A stretch of 64,000 bases of DNA, taken from assembly GCA_038025085.1 (NCBI GenBank), contig CM076152.1, positions 33,731,501 through 33,795,500 on the forward strand. The letters are read 5' to 3'. A model generated the notes under the pieces. The model had not been told where the DNA came from. It saw nothing but the letters and a program-made list of their open reading frames with translations, and made no database searches. This DNA is from Tetragonia tetragonoides. Lineage: Eukaryota > Streptophyta > Magnoliopsida > Caryophyllales > Aizoaceae. A program made the translations under genes and the position numbers. Shown here one piece after another: positions 23,445 to 36,350 of this stretch. Numbering within the stretch: the first letter of the stretch is position 1; every line of letters starts with the position of its first letter.

Positions 23445-24839
23445 AGGTATGATGATGATGATGATGAGGTGAGGCTTCTCATCCTATTTTTGTTTTTCTG
23501 AAATTCTGATTGTTTGGCTGTGGGCTGTGGGACACTCCTCTGCTTTTGGCTTCTTCCTTTCACCTCCTCCTTTGTAATTGTCTTAAACTTATAAGTTTTG
23601 GGGGAATTTTAATTGGTGTTCTTGTACTTTAGACTTGTTCAAATAATGCCCAAAACTTTGTTTGAAATCCAGAAATTACCCTTGTATTTCATAAAATGTT
23701 AGATGTGTGTGTGTTTTTTTTTCTTTCCGGAAAATCCTTTCCACTTTCTCCTTTGTAATTGTGTTAATTTATGAGTAAGTTTTTCAACGTTAGATGTGTT
23801 TTTATTTTTATTTTTTTTCCGGAAAATACTTAAAGAGTATCAATTTGAATATTATCCTATTACGCTTCTCATTGTAGAAATTCATACCTTATATGGGGTT
23901 AACATTTATAGTCACATGATGGTTGTTTTTCATTTAATTATCGAAAATAACCAATTGTAAGTTCGGTGCGATGCACAAACTCGTAATCAGGTTATGAAAT
24001 GTAACCTAAATATAAATCATATAAATAAAAAATATTACTTGTGTTAAAATATTAAAAATATGATGACAAAAATATTTAAACTATTATAATATTCTTTTAA
24101 TCATAGAACTACTCAATAAAGCATACATATATATAATGAATTATTTGTGTTCATCTTAATCCGGTGGTTTCTGATTGATTTAACATTTGATAATAGTCAT
24201 GTTTTTGGTGTTCAAATAACTTTTTTATTACCTATGTTACATAAATTGAGGGGTCCAAGTCTACATGGTACGATTGGTATGTAAATTAGCAAAATTCCTC
24301 ATAAGAAAAAAATATCTATCAATATATCATGAAAATATATTCCAAAGTTAATCATCCTACGATAGTAAAAAAAAGTCTATATATATAGATGATCTTGTCT
24401 TAAGAGCACATATCGGTTTTTATCACATAAAAAAGAGTATTGTGTAGGTTCGGCACAACTTTACTACTCGCCACAGCTAGATGGATGTGGCGTGGCATGA
24501 TTAGAGTCTTCTGGTTAATTAACTCGATATAAGATAGCATCGGCTCTCTTTTCCGCCTTAGCCTACTTACATATGCACAAAGTTTCAAAATAAATAAAAA
24601 ATTAAAAATAATTAATCATAAAATAATTATATATAACATAACATAACCTAATATAATATATTAAAGGGTGAATTCCAATAAATAATAACCATATTATTAT
24701 TTTTAATAGGATTTATAGGCAAATGTAGGTTAGGGTGTTATACATTTGTACCACTACAAACTCTTTTAGGATAATTATTGGGTTGTTGTTTGAGATATAT
24801 TGATCATTTCTTACCTTGTTTGCGTTATTCAAAATATTG
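23445..24839. other. Intergenic, AT-rich
   Basis: Leader of the PnsB2-like gene with a gatgatgatg repeat at 23450-23467, then a duplicated phrase (ctcctttgtaattgt at 23568 and 23748; ccggaaaat at 23728 and 23819). No gene seen. Confidence 0.45.
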
Positions 24840-24983
24840 TTGGTGTCTCGTGAAATCGCATCGGGTTCACTTAGATCAGCCTTTGCACTGATGAGGCCAA
24901 CTGGCCACCATGCCCCCTCGCATAAGCCTCATGGGTTTTGTTTGTACAACAACGTGGCCATTGCGGTTCATTGCCTTAGAGAG
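24840..24983 (+). pseudogene. Orphan exon of a histone deacetylase
   Basis: About 48 residues ending VSREIASGSLRSAFALMRP, TGHHAPSHKPHGFCLYNNVA, IAVHCLRE line up with the active-site segment of class I/II histone deacetylases (family form ...FALVRPPGHHA...GFCLFNNVAIA...). The zinc-pocket His-His pair is present. It is followed by a good donor (GAG|gtgagtt). No other deacetylase exon is visible on either strand for many kilobases, so this is a lone captured or left-over exon. P to T in RPTGHH is unusual. Confidence 0.75.
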
Positions 24984-25597
24984 GTGAGTTGTTTTCGTTG
25001 AATGATTACTTGTAGTATAATTATATTTCAATTATGTTAGGCATGATTTAAGTAATATATCACGAAAAAATATTCAAAAGTGAATCCTCTCAAGATGGTA
25101 ACAAAAATTCATAAATAATAATATATATTTGTTTACTATAAATGTAGTTTAGATACAATTTTTTTTGTATTAAAAAAGCAAATAAATATTTTTTATTATT
25201 ATAAACACATATCTTTATAAAATTTCAAGGGAATGTATTTATAACATACGTGTACATGACATAACATTATTTTTTTAATGAAAGGAAGGGATATTGACGT
25301 AGGTTGACATGACAAGCTATGAAGATGTAACTTGCTTATGTGGATATCCACTTATCCATTAAGTAAACAAAATCATTTTATCTTGATCGAAGATTCGTTG
25401 AATGATCGGGAAAAATCCTGATCAAAGTCCATAAAACACACCAAAGTAACAGACTAACACTGTAGCAACGATAGTGTTCAAGCAAATCATCTTAACAGAG
25501 TAACACACTTTCTTCTTACATGGTTTCTACTATCTATCCGAATGTGAAGAAAATATTACCAAACTAGGAATTGTAGAAGAAGAACATTTGAATTCTT
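24984..25597. other. Intergenic, AT-rich
   Basis: Strongly AT-rich after the deacetylase exon. No second deacetylase exon could be found here. Confidence 0.45.
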
Positions 25598-25720
25598 AGC
25601 TAGTTTTGCCATAATAATCCATTTGCATAAGTTACCAGTCAACATTTGAATAAGTGAAGAATTAAAAAAATAATGCATACAACAAAAAGTCAGCTGATTT
25701 GGCTTCCCATGCTAGTCATA
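25598..25720 (-). pseudogene. Broken duplicate of CCT8 3' end
   Basis: agctagttttgccataataa...ttaccagtcaacat...gaagaatta...aacaaaaa.tcagctg.tttgg/ct...gctagtc matches 27209-27337, which is part of the last CCT8 exon (Q-A-K-M-I reading) plus the start of its last intron. Since exon and adjoining intron are both copied, it is a DNA-level duplication and not a retrocopy. It cannot encode anything. Confidence 0.72.
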
Positions 25721-27160
25721 TTTCTAAACCCAAGACCCCTTTTTTATTTTTATTTAGTTTCATTGTATGTTGAAAACCTCCCCTCCTTAATTTCTACGAG
25801 ATAGGATCCTTTGCAATAGAATGGTAAAATAATTGATGTAGTAACTCACAATAACCAAAAAAGAAAGGAAAAAATTAGCCACTTTGCATATCGATTTTCC
25901 TACCCATCACACAAATTTTGTGATTCTACCCCAGGGAATGCAACACTTCAGCATTTGACTGCCCTTGAATCCTTTGTCGTAAGTTTGAATTGAACTATAT
26001 CAGACAACAAAGGCCCAAAGGGCGTAGTGGTCGGGTCTCTCAATTGTCCACAAGTCTTCCAACACCAATTCAATAGCGAATGGACTAGTAAAGCAAGGAT
26101 TATATAAGAGCGATGAGTTGTTAGCATGGTTAATTATAACGGATTCAAATTGTATAATTGCTCATAGAATCTTGTATAGACGTATGGGTGTATAAGCATT
26201 GTCCAGGCACGTGATTACTATTCCTCGCTTAACTCTTCCTAGAATCACTGATAAGGTGGTTGAATGGGCAATTGCTCTTCGGAGTCTTGTTTTGTAGCTA
26301 CCAAAACTAATTATATTTACCAAACTCATACATAAAAAGATGTCACCGGAGTAAAACTATGACATTCCACCTTTTATTTTATTTTATTTTGTTTTGTTTT
26401 GTTTTATTCTATTCTAAATGTAAACATGTATCATGTATGCTATTCCAGGCAGCATGAAGTGGGAGAGAGGGGCAATGTCCTGATGCCAGGGGACAAAGTG
26501 TGAAAATTTCCCAAGAATCATAATAGGAAGACGTTCGTATCCGTTCAGTGCAAATACAGCTACTCATTAAAAGCTCCATCTTCTAACAAGATTAAGAGGA
26601 CAACAGATACACTTAATTTGCAAATCCAGTGAGCTTAATCAAATAATCACCACAACAAACGCCTCTCCTTAGCTCCATAAACCGAGTGATGCTTTATTAA
26701 ACACATCAATATATGCTATTCATGCGACGAGTGATGCTTTTCTGTCCTCGGTAAAGGTTCTCATATTCCACTAATTCAGTAACAGATTTAACTCGGAAAA
26801 CAAATAAGTATAAGCAAAAAAAGTGCCTGAATACTAATGGCTACAAAACTAATAAACGCCTTCGAAACACACTACAGATGGATGGGATGCAGAAGGAGAT
26901 AAAAGAAGCCGTCGTCTCCAACTCTCCACTAGCCAACAGTGCACCAAAAATCAACAAATATAGCTAAGCCACTCGTAGTAAGTCAATAACACAACTTGAT
27001 GCATATACAAGCGCTTCAAATCATCTAACAGATTTAACACTTTCCTTCGTAGCAAAATTCCGGGTTCCATCCATCAGAAAGTGAAAAAGCATACAAACTA
27101 AGAAATCTTTTCAAGTAAAAAACAATGAAATACAAAAATTTAGCTTTCTTTGCACAGCAC
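25721..27160. other. Intergenic, 3' flank of CCT8
   Basis: Contains a (attttattttgttttg)-like T-rich tract at 26372-26420 and the likely 3' UTR of CCT8 near its right edge. No gene or clear repeat recognised. Confidence 0.45.
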
Positions 27161-30100
27161 TTAGTCTTCATCCATTCCAGCAGGCTGAGGAGGCCTGGGG
27201 CCACCAGCTTGTTTTGCCATTATAATCTGCATCATAACAGTTACCAGTCAACATAAATTTGAACACGAGAAGAATTAATTAAAAAAAAAACATTCATTAC
27301 AACAAAAATCAGCTGGTTTTGCCTCCCTGCTAGTCTTGACTGGTTACGAGTATAATTGCTTACATCCTGACCACCCTAGGCTCTACCATAGGGAGACCCA
27401 CGTGGTGGTGTTGATGTCTAATAAGAGGACCGACAGCTTATATCCAAATTCATCGCAATTGCTATTTACGACATGATTGGAATCATATACTATAGTCTCT
27501 CAAAGGATGTTAAGACTGTTGCTGAAAGAGAGATTAAAACCAATAGAAATCACGAACTTGAATGACTCAGGGCTTAGTACTACAAGGTAAACCAGTGGCC
27601 CTAAGGGGACTCAAACCTGGGACCTCTGGAATACTCCTCAGAGGTCTTACCAGCTGAGTTACCCTCTTAGGATTCCGAGGAATGTCAAACTTAATGTCAG
27701 CAAATATCGGAATATGTTACCATCTTAGAAGACAAGAATAGCTTATTCATTATGTAAGGATTATGACCACTAGTTCACTGACTAAAAACTGCTGAAATCA
27801 ACCAAAACTAAGGTGTACAGCCAGAATGAGCCAGAGCAAGGACAACTGGGATACTGATACAGATGGAAAAATACCCTGTAGTTTATATTTACTTTCGCTT
27901 TAACAACTGCTATCTGCCACTTTTTCATTAACGTCACTTGACGACTACCACCTGTATCTTACAAATTGTTTACATGGTTCAACCACTACCCTTGATGAGA
28001 AAACTAAAGTACAGGGGCAACAATTACCCTTCTTTCTCTATCCTCTATGCAAAATTTAACATCCACCACCTCCCACCTCCCAATTTAGCCTATAATCCAA
28101 TCCATTACCCCCAATCCCAGCGTGCCCTTAAAGATAACAGTTTCCTTGACCCTTGCAGCCTGCAGGTAGAGCTGTGACTCGTCTGTGGAAACATTTAGAT
28201 TTAAGGAGCCTAAAGAATATACTAAAATTAGGTGATCTTCACAAACAGAAAAGACTACTCTGAAGACAATACCTTTTGCACCCCTAAGAAGATGTTAGTA
28301 AAGAGAACCATCCTCATACATCACCAAGACATTTGCCAACATAGAGCATAGAATATGTTATTGCATCCATCTGGCCTCTGCCCTTTTTGGCAGTCTCAAT
28401 CAACTTACAGTACCCGTGAAACAATAAGCAAGCAAGGGAGGAAGAGCGCATCACTTTAGAAAACCAGTATCAAGAAGAAAAAGGTTGGGAGTTTATCAAT
28501 TCACGAATAGATGTTTAGTCCATGACAAGCTTTGATCACATCCTTGAAGATAACCAATTTTCTCTACTAATTGCTTTCATATGAGTTTATGACTCCGCAA
28601 AAAAACCAGGCATCAAGAAGACACACAGAGTCAAGAATTTACCTGGTCCACTCTGAGAACAGTGCAGGCAGCATCAGTTGCATATTTGAGAGCAAAGAAC
28701 CTGCAGACAATGCAATGAATGTGTTTCAGCTGTTATACTCCAACAAGTCCTCACTATATGCCAGTTTAAATTTTAAATTTCTGTCAAGGCATCGCCAGAA
28801 GGCCACAATTGGCATTCAAGGAGAAATACTAATGAGTGATATTATCCGTAAGAATAACAGTGTACATAAACATCAGAAGGCCGATGACAACACTGAAAAC
28901 TGTGGAAACAACTTACTTCGTGACATAGAGATCCCAGACACCCAAGGCTGATACATCCTTGCAAGTACCCTCCTCCAGGTCAATACCCACTCTGGTATTA
29001 CCAGATGAATGCTCACTATACAATGATGCTATGATTTCCATTGCATCAAGGCCAGCATTGTCCGATAGCATTCTTGGGATCAGCTCAAAACATTCTGAAA
29101 ACTTAGCAATAGCATATTGATCTAATCTGTCAATCACAAAAAAGCAGTGCAGCACTGTGTTAAAATTGAGCAACAACTGGATAGTAAATACACAAAGCTG
29201 AAAATTCTTAGCAAGAGATTCCATAATAAAATAAACAAATAGCATATCATAACAGGAAAGAAAATCCTCTATCACAATTTCGAAACAATGAATCTACTTT
29301 TTCAAGTGATAAGTGGCACCTAGAAATGAAGGCAATTGAATGATACAGAAAACTAGGAATCAAATATGATCAGAACTCATGAAAGATATGATCAAAGAAA
29401 GGCTGTACAACTAATCATAGATCAAAAGTAATCCCACATACATTGTCTTCTTCTAAACCTATGGTTTATACATTAGACAGAAATAATAAAAAAATCGTGC
29501 CTCAGTCTAATCAATCAACCACAGGAAATACGCCTGAACAGCCATGTAACTCCAACCATGTGTCGAAAATACTAATTTTACACATTTGTCTTCTAAACTC
29601 AATCGCTACTTAAATCACATGCATGGCCATTGGCATGAGTATGGCTATGCATTACCATTTAGCACATGTAGTTACAGAGAGCAAGATAACATATCAAACT
29701 ATAAGTTTGCAATCTGACTCTATATCACATTAGGCTGAATAAGTATAATAAGATCTGACTGTAAGGGCCGAGTAAGATAATGGAATTAGACACATTACAG
29801 TTAGTTTCACACTATAATCAGTATAATGCCAGGCTATATAAACTTAAACATCGTGAGTTCAAACATGCAGCACAAATATGTAAAGAACAAACACAGAGTA
29901 AGAGAACGCAGCAGGCATTATCAAGACTGGGGTGATAGGACAACACAAGCAAGGCCAGATAGTACACAACTCTGACTAGCAAAGACAGAAAAGAACTCTA
30001 ACGAAACAATAAAAGCACGGCGAAAAAGTCAAATATGGACTCCATCCACTTGGGAGTAAATTTTACTTCCATGATTTAATAGACTAAGAATAGTTCATTA

Positions 30101-33100
30101 CCCAGTTTCGTTGAAAGATAACTCCTTCAGTCTTCGTGCTAACTCAATCTCAGTAGCTGCAGCACCGGGGACATATCGACTATCCCTGCACATTGCCTGA
30201 AAAGAAATAGCAAAAGTAGTTCATAAGAATTATTTACTTAATGTGATGATTATTGAAACTGAAAAGGAGGTAAAGCTTGGAACTTGCCTTGTAAGTATTA
30301 ACTCCGTCGTCAACTGCTCTTTCCAGATCATCCAATATACTATCTGTACTTCCTCGTAATACCACTGTGGCAATAGAATTCCCACCCTCTTCATTTCGTA
30401 CAATAGTAACCTATCGGCAAGAACAGTAGCAAAACAGAAATATGGATTGTTAACATCGGCTCAAAACAAGGTTGGGAAGCTGTACAGGATACCAGTTACA
30501 CAAGAATCATGGAAGATCCAAAAAACAATATAAATGGAAATAAAAATGTTCAGCAAACATACCGTAGCACCACCAATTTCCTCAACTGAAACAGAATCAA
30601 CATGTCCCAGATCATCGGGGCTAGGCTGGCTGAGCTTCAACTGCCATGCAATTATCAACCATGCACAGGTTAGACAAACTTAAAAGACAAGTTATAAGCA
30701 TCTCAATATGTTGAATTTCTTACATGAGCAATAGCCCCGGTTGTGCGGCAAAACCTTCGCAACTCAAACTTTGAGCTGATCTTGAGGACCATTAGCCTGC
30801 AAGGAACAACCAAAATTGGCATCTAAAGATCTGAAAAACTTTCACAGCCGATCCTAGTGCTAAAAATGGTTCCTTATCACTATTTACCTTCTAAAGATGA
30901 ATGTGACAGGCATTATACCATATCATGCATACCTAGTCTTTACACGATAAAAAGATCATATACTGAAACAGCCACCTTCATTTTTATTTTGTTATTTAGC
31001 ACTACAGTTGGTATCGATGGGAAGAACTAACAAAATCAAGTCATGAGCACCTTTTCTAGATACCTGCAATCCCCACTTCCCAAGTACCATTAGCACATGT
31101 ACGAAGACTAAAAATAGGAATGCATGAAATTGTCAAGTTACATGAATACTAGATGGAATTTCAGTAGAGGATCCATATCTACAATTGGAGTCTTCCATTA
31201 CTACTCCCCCCCAAACTCAAACTTAATTAAGGAGAATAAACTTCCAGTTAACAGATACCATAGCCACAAAGGATAAGAAATATGATGTGTGTAAATATAA
31301 CATACTTGTAACGGTCACAGAAATGCAACGCCATATCTCCAACAGCCCCGCCACTGACAACAACTTTGGCCCCAGAATCTGCAACTGCTTTAATGAGTTC
31401 CTCGACCCTTGATTCTTCTGTTTTTGCATAATTCTCAAGCTGCAAGTTCCAAAATGATGCTTAAGTAGTTGAAACAGAACTCGAAACTAGACAAAGAATC
31501 TGCATTCTGGTTTAATATCATGCAGCTTCAAACACAAACTAGAGCTATCCCCCAAAGGAAAAACATGTATTCACATTGGCAAAGTAAATTTGGTCAAACT
31601 AGAACATAAAGCTAAAGATACCTGCTCAGCACTGTGAATCAGAACAGTTCCTTTCGTTTCAGTGGCAGATGTATCAATGCCTTGTGCAAACACAGCAACC
31701 TGCCAAGAAACATACGTCAATAAATAAACTAGGCAAACTAGGGATAAGATGCATGATCATACAATCAGATTAAACATTACATATTATACAGGTAAAGGGA
31801 ATGAACAAAAGGACAGGAACAGGTAACCTGTATACAAGACAGACTGACAGACAACAAAATTTATGTATCTAACATATATAGAGGACAGGCAACAACATAT
31901 ATTGTTCCACCATTGTGTTGCCTTCTCATTTTACGGTAGAACCTAATTTCAATTTTACAGTTGAATTCTTAGATGAGGAATAATGATGGAAATTTGCTCA
32001 TATACAACATGCCAATAACTAGCAACCTACGCAAATATATGAACTATGAGTTGGTCATCGCAACTGTATCATACTATCACCAACAACAGTGTAAACATGA
32101 TTTAACCCTTCAATGCTGTTGACCTTTTTTTTAAGATAAGACACTAGGATGTAGTTGATGACTTGATGTTAACTGTGAAGTGGGAATGCATGCTAAAGTA
32201 AAATATAAAGGTGACTACAAAAACAATAACTTGCCTTAGCCTTCTCTACTCGTTTTATGCTGCCAACAGCATCATTCTTCAAAACGATGCCTCGAACGAC
32301 AGAAGAATTGTGCAAACCTCCTCCAACAAGTTTTGTAACACGGACATTATCCACATTGAAGTTCATTGGGTTCTTTGGACATACTTGTATGCAGGCCTAC
32401 GAAACAGAGAGAGAACAGATGATGAAACAAATGCCACCACTAATTCCTAGGAAACAAATTTTATGCAATTGATGAGGAAGCCCATTTACATCGGCAGTGA
32501 GACTGCATATGATGTCTTCTTGGCCAAATTGCTTGCTTGCAACAGCACCTTTCATTCGCAATATAACTTCATCTTTGTTCCTCACGTCCATTTTTTCAGA
32601 GCCTGGCTCAACCAACTCCTCCAAAATTTCACTTATCTGTTGAATCCAAGTGTCAATTAGCATATATATCATTAAGCGTGTCTGCATGGGTCGCAAACGA
32701 CAGAATAAGAAAAGCAGCACCCTGATTAGCATGAAGAGGCATCAAACCTTATTGATTGCTTTTGTATATCCTATAATAATTTCACTTGGGTGTAATCCCA
32801 TCCTTATTAGCTCCTCTGCACCTCGGAGAATCTCTCCAGCAAAAGAAATCGTCAAGTTTGCTCCATCACCAATCTCCTCCTGCTGAGCCTTGCCAGCCAA
32901 AACCAAGAGTTTTGCTGCAGGGTGCTGTACCTCAAGCTCATTCACAATGGTAGCAGCATCGCTTGTGACAAATTGCTTGTCCAAGTGATTAATCACCAAC
33001 TTGTTCCTCCCTAAACATCAAAACAAAATATCCCAAACCATCTTTCAGTAAAACCCTTGAGATTCCTTGTATCACTGGGTTTCAAAACATGGTATATCAA

Positions 33101-33900
33101 GGAAACCAAAGCGATGGCAACTAAAATATTTGGTTCATTCACAGCATCATTCACAAAATAAACAAAAACCAAAGCGATGCATTTTCTTTTTAATATGTCA
33201 CTTAAACTTCAAGTTAATGTTCTAATAAACATGGCATCGCTACTTTAGGAAGTTCCATCGATTTCGGTCAAATCTCAAGTGTCCAAGCATCACACCATCC
33301 AAGTGTCAAATTTCAATTTACATTAGAACTTCAATTACTTGCCTCGGGTTCTTGAAATGGAGAGTAAAGAGTTCAATTGACACACACATATATATGTAAT
33401 GCCAAATGAGAAAACAAACAGCTACAATAACAAGCAGGATCCAATCTAAAACCTAAACATGGTCACATTTTAACCACCAATAAACCCCGCACCAAAACCC
33501 TAATCACGAGCCACATTTCAATCACCATTAAACCCCGCAACAAAACCCTAACACGAGCACATTTTAACCACCATTAAACCCCGCACCAAAAACCCTAAGC
33601 ACTATAAGGTCTACAGAAAACTCCTTTTTAACTCTCCACTCCTCTGCATCTGTATATAACAAATTCGAAAAAAATAGCAATTCGACAATTCAACACTACA
33701 AAATCTAAACAGAACTAATCAACAAACACATCCAAGAAGCACATGCGTAAATCTGTGATCTAATGGAGAGAGAAAGCACCATTAGGGCCGTAAGAAGTGC
33801 GAGTGATGTTAGAGAGTTCCTTGCAAGCATCAATGTTTTTGAGGACAGCTTCATCTAATCCTGAGAAATGGCGATGGCCTTCTTTAAGCATAGACTGCAT
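27161..33900 (-). CDS. CCT8: T-complex protein 1 subunit theta (CCT8)
   Basis: Subunit theta of the cytosolic group II chaperonin CCT/TRiC, which folds actin, tubulin and other proteins using ATP. Thirteen exons, transcript order: 33780-33900, 32748-33010, 32490-32636, 32235-32396, 31622-31699, 31306-31439, 30724-30796, 30563-30640, 30288-30410, 30102-30196, 28917-29126, 28643-28700, 27161-27226; 535 residues, phases all consistent. Seen: start MQSMLKEGHRHFSGLDEAVL; the ATP-binding GDGAN at about residues 88-92; ATETKGTVLIHSAEQ; VSVEEIGG; NAGLDAMEI; and the Gly/Pro-rich end MAKQAGGPRPPQPAGMDED. Two introns (after exons 4 and 9) have the donor AAG|GCAAGT, i.e. GC-AG. The N-terminus is a few residues shorter than in Arabidopsis as I recall it, but no in-frame upstream ATG fits better. 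Confidence 0.95.
27535..27672 (-). mobile_element. tRNA-derived SINE in CCT8 intron 12
   Basis: Minus-strand head: gagggtaactcagctgg (A box) ... ggtcccaggtttgagtcccc (B box) then ttagggccactgg. The head matches the copies at 40703-40838 and 52989-53124; the 3' body differs. Extra 7-8 bp in the anticodon-arm region. Confidence 0.65.
33458..33599. repeat. Three-unit minisatellite in CCT8 intron 1
   Basis: Three copies of a 47-48 bp unit (cacgagcacattttaaccacc + attaaaccccgcaccaaaaccctaa) with a few substitutions. The telomere-like aaaccctaa is part of the unit, not a telomere tract. Confidence 0.8.
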
Positions 33901-36090
33901 TTTTGCCGGAAAAACCTAGTTCGATCGAAGGTATGTAGGTAGATGAAAATGGAGGTTTTGAGGTGAGATAAAAATGGAGGTTTTGAGTGAGATTTTTAAA
34001 ATGGAGGAATGAATAGCAGCAAAGAGGGGAAGATGAAAGCCCTAGAAGTTGCTCTTCAGTCCTCACTCTATAGCGCTCTGGTTCGGTTGTGTTGTTACTT
34101 TGCCTTTTCTTAAGGAAGGCCCGAAGATACCCAAAAACGGGTTTTCGTGACTCGGGTCATCTAGGTCAATCACTCCCTATTTGGGCTTCGTTTTTTTTTT
34201 TTTGGCTAAAAGTAGACGTGATAAATGAGTAGTTTATAGCATGTCTTATCTGGACTTACTACATCGTGGATCATGAACACTAGTGAAGATATTTACGAAC
34301 ATAAAAAATATATAGAAAAAAAATTTAGACCATTGGTCCACCATGGACTAAGTCCACACAAGTTTTTGTAGAGCAAAAAAATATATATACGAGTTGTTTG
34401 GTTGTTTCGGTTCAAATCTAATCGAATAAGGGCATAATCTATTTATAAGATGTTCGGTTTGTTTTTGGGCCAAGGCGGTACAATTCGGATCAGCCATATT
34501 TGAGATTGTTTGTCAATATGTTCATTATTCATCCTTAAATCCATATGAGTATAAAAATAATAATTCGGATCGGATTGGATCGACGGATCTGCAATTTATG
34601 AACAAGTCAGGGATTTGGATCGAGTTTTTCGGAGGTCAGTCAATTTGGGGCAGTTTTGTTAGGTCTAGCTACAGGGCGCATGCAATAGCACATAAACCAA
34701 ATATACTGGACAAACCAACCTATCTAAGATGGGTTAACGGGTTTAAATAGAGGAGTAGACCATCCGATAGTACTAGAGGAGGTTAGCTAGTTAGGCCAAA
34801 TTTTCATATTAATACGAGCACTATCTCCCTTTATTTGAACAATAGGTTTACCTTGAAGTCTAAAACTATTGGGTTAGGGTTAATCTCTTTCGAATCCGGT
34901 CGACTTACGAATAGATAAAATATTATCACCAAACATTTTCTCTGTTTACGAGAATTGTACTTCGATTTTGTATAGTAGATGATAGTGTCAAATACCCCCT
35001 TGTCAAATTCATATATTCTATTTTGAAGCGGTCAAATACGTTAACAATTGGTCATGAAAAAAGAAAAGAACAACAATTTGAAACTCCATGTGAATATAAA
35101 AGGAAAAAATTCTAACATTGTTAGAGTTTTTCTTCATAAGAAATACAATTTTAGCAAAAAAAACTGCAGGGTTTTTATCAACTCTAGTTAACATTCTATT
35201 TTGTCCTGATAAACAATTAAATCAATTCTCCACCTAACTACTAAATAACTTTGACCAAGTGTTTATGGGTGACCAACTCACAATAAAATCAGGTCATTAT
35301 TTAGCAATATAGAAATAGCTTATTATTAATAACAATACAAGATGACATTATTAATTGGTAATTATCTAATCGAGTTACATTGGAAGCTACATCATCAGTA
35401 ACACCTTTCAAACCCCTATTTATCCAAATTATGGGAGAAAAAGACAACGGATTCAAATGAAAAATAGACAAAATTAAATCCTTGTAACATAATTGGCAAA
35501 AAAACAGATATGATAAGTTAATAACATAAATGTTAAGGATTAAATTCTTAATAATTTTTATAATTAATGAAACATAACACAATGAAAATGGTCAATACAA
35601 TGAGAGATTCATATACTAGAGGACATTCAGTCATTTAGAATAGTAACACATGCTAAAGACAAACTAATTTTTAAAATTTTAAAAACATGATTAGGCCACC
35701 TAATATTTCAATTATGATATGTGTTGTCTATCATCAATAAAATTAAAACACAATGCATCACACGGTTGTTAACCTAATTTCGTTCCGAAAGGAATGTGCA
35801 AGTAAATAATGGCCGAAACACCTGTCGATACATCATGTTCGGACATTTGTGTCCAAGAACGAATATTTAAGATCATGCACCTACACAAACACTAACCCCA
35901 TCAACATAGCACCATCAAGAAAAACGTTTAGTTTCTACAAGACGACAGTTACAAGGTCTAGGGGGAGTGGGAAACCGACCCATGATTTTACTTTACGAAA
36001 ACACTTGAGAATAAGTTTGAAACCACTTGACCACCATCCATGAGACCATGATGGTGAGTTTCTAAACTAATTGAGATACCAACAACCAAC
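33901..36090. other. Intergenic; promoter side of CCT8
   Basis: CCT8 leader to about 34080. It carries a short repeated phrase (aaaatggaggttttgag) at 33947-33963 and 33970-33986. Beyond it, AT-rich DNA with no gene recognised. Confidence 0.45.
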
Positions 36091-36350
36091 AGAGGTGGTG
36101 GTCCAGTGATTCCAAGCTTACTCCTAAGTGGTTTGATAAGGCAAGCTCATGGGTTCGAAAACCCGTTCCCCCGTGCCTTGTGTCTGTTGGCTTTTAGGAA
36201 TTGACTAGCCTCTTATTGGTGCTATATTGACAGGGCCAATGGTTGCACTGATTACACGAGAGTCCGAACATGATATAATAGGGGGTGTCTCGATCACTAT
36301 TCACTTGGGGCCCTATTCACTTACACCCTCTTTTTTTATGAGCAAAAAGT
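36091..36350 (+). mobile_element. tRNA-derived SINE (second family)
   Basis: tRNA-like head agaggtggtggtccagtgatt (A box) and catgggttcgaaaacccg (B box), a body with tgacagggccaatggttgcac and gggggtgtctcgatcac, and an A-rich end gagcaaaaagtaattg. Near-match taattga.ata flanks at 36068-36078 and 36343-36353 may be the target duplication. A 5'-truncated relative lies at 14370-14470. Confidence 0.65.

Noticed and set aside
27600..27665. Possible genuine tRNA gene (A and B boxes)
   Set aside because: No acceptor-stem pairing, extra bases in the anticodon region, and continuation into a SINE body; same for 40703-40838 and 52989-53124.
33480..33600. Interstitial telomere tract (aaaccctaa)
   Set aside because: The motif occurs once per 47-bp minisatellite unit, not as a pure tandem array.
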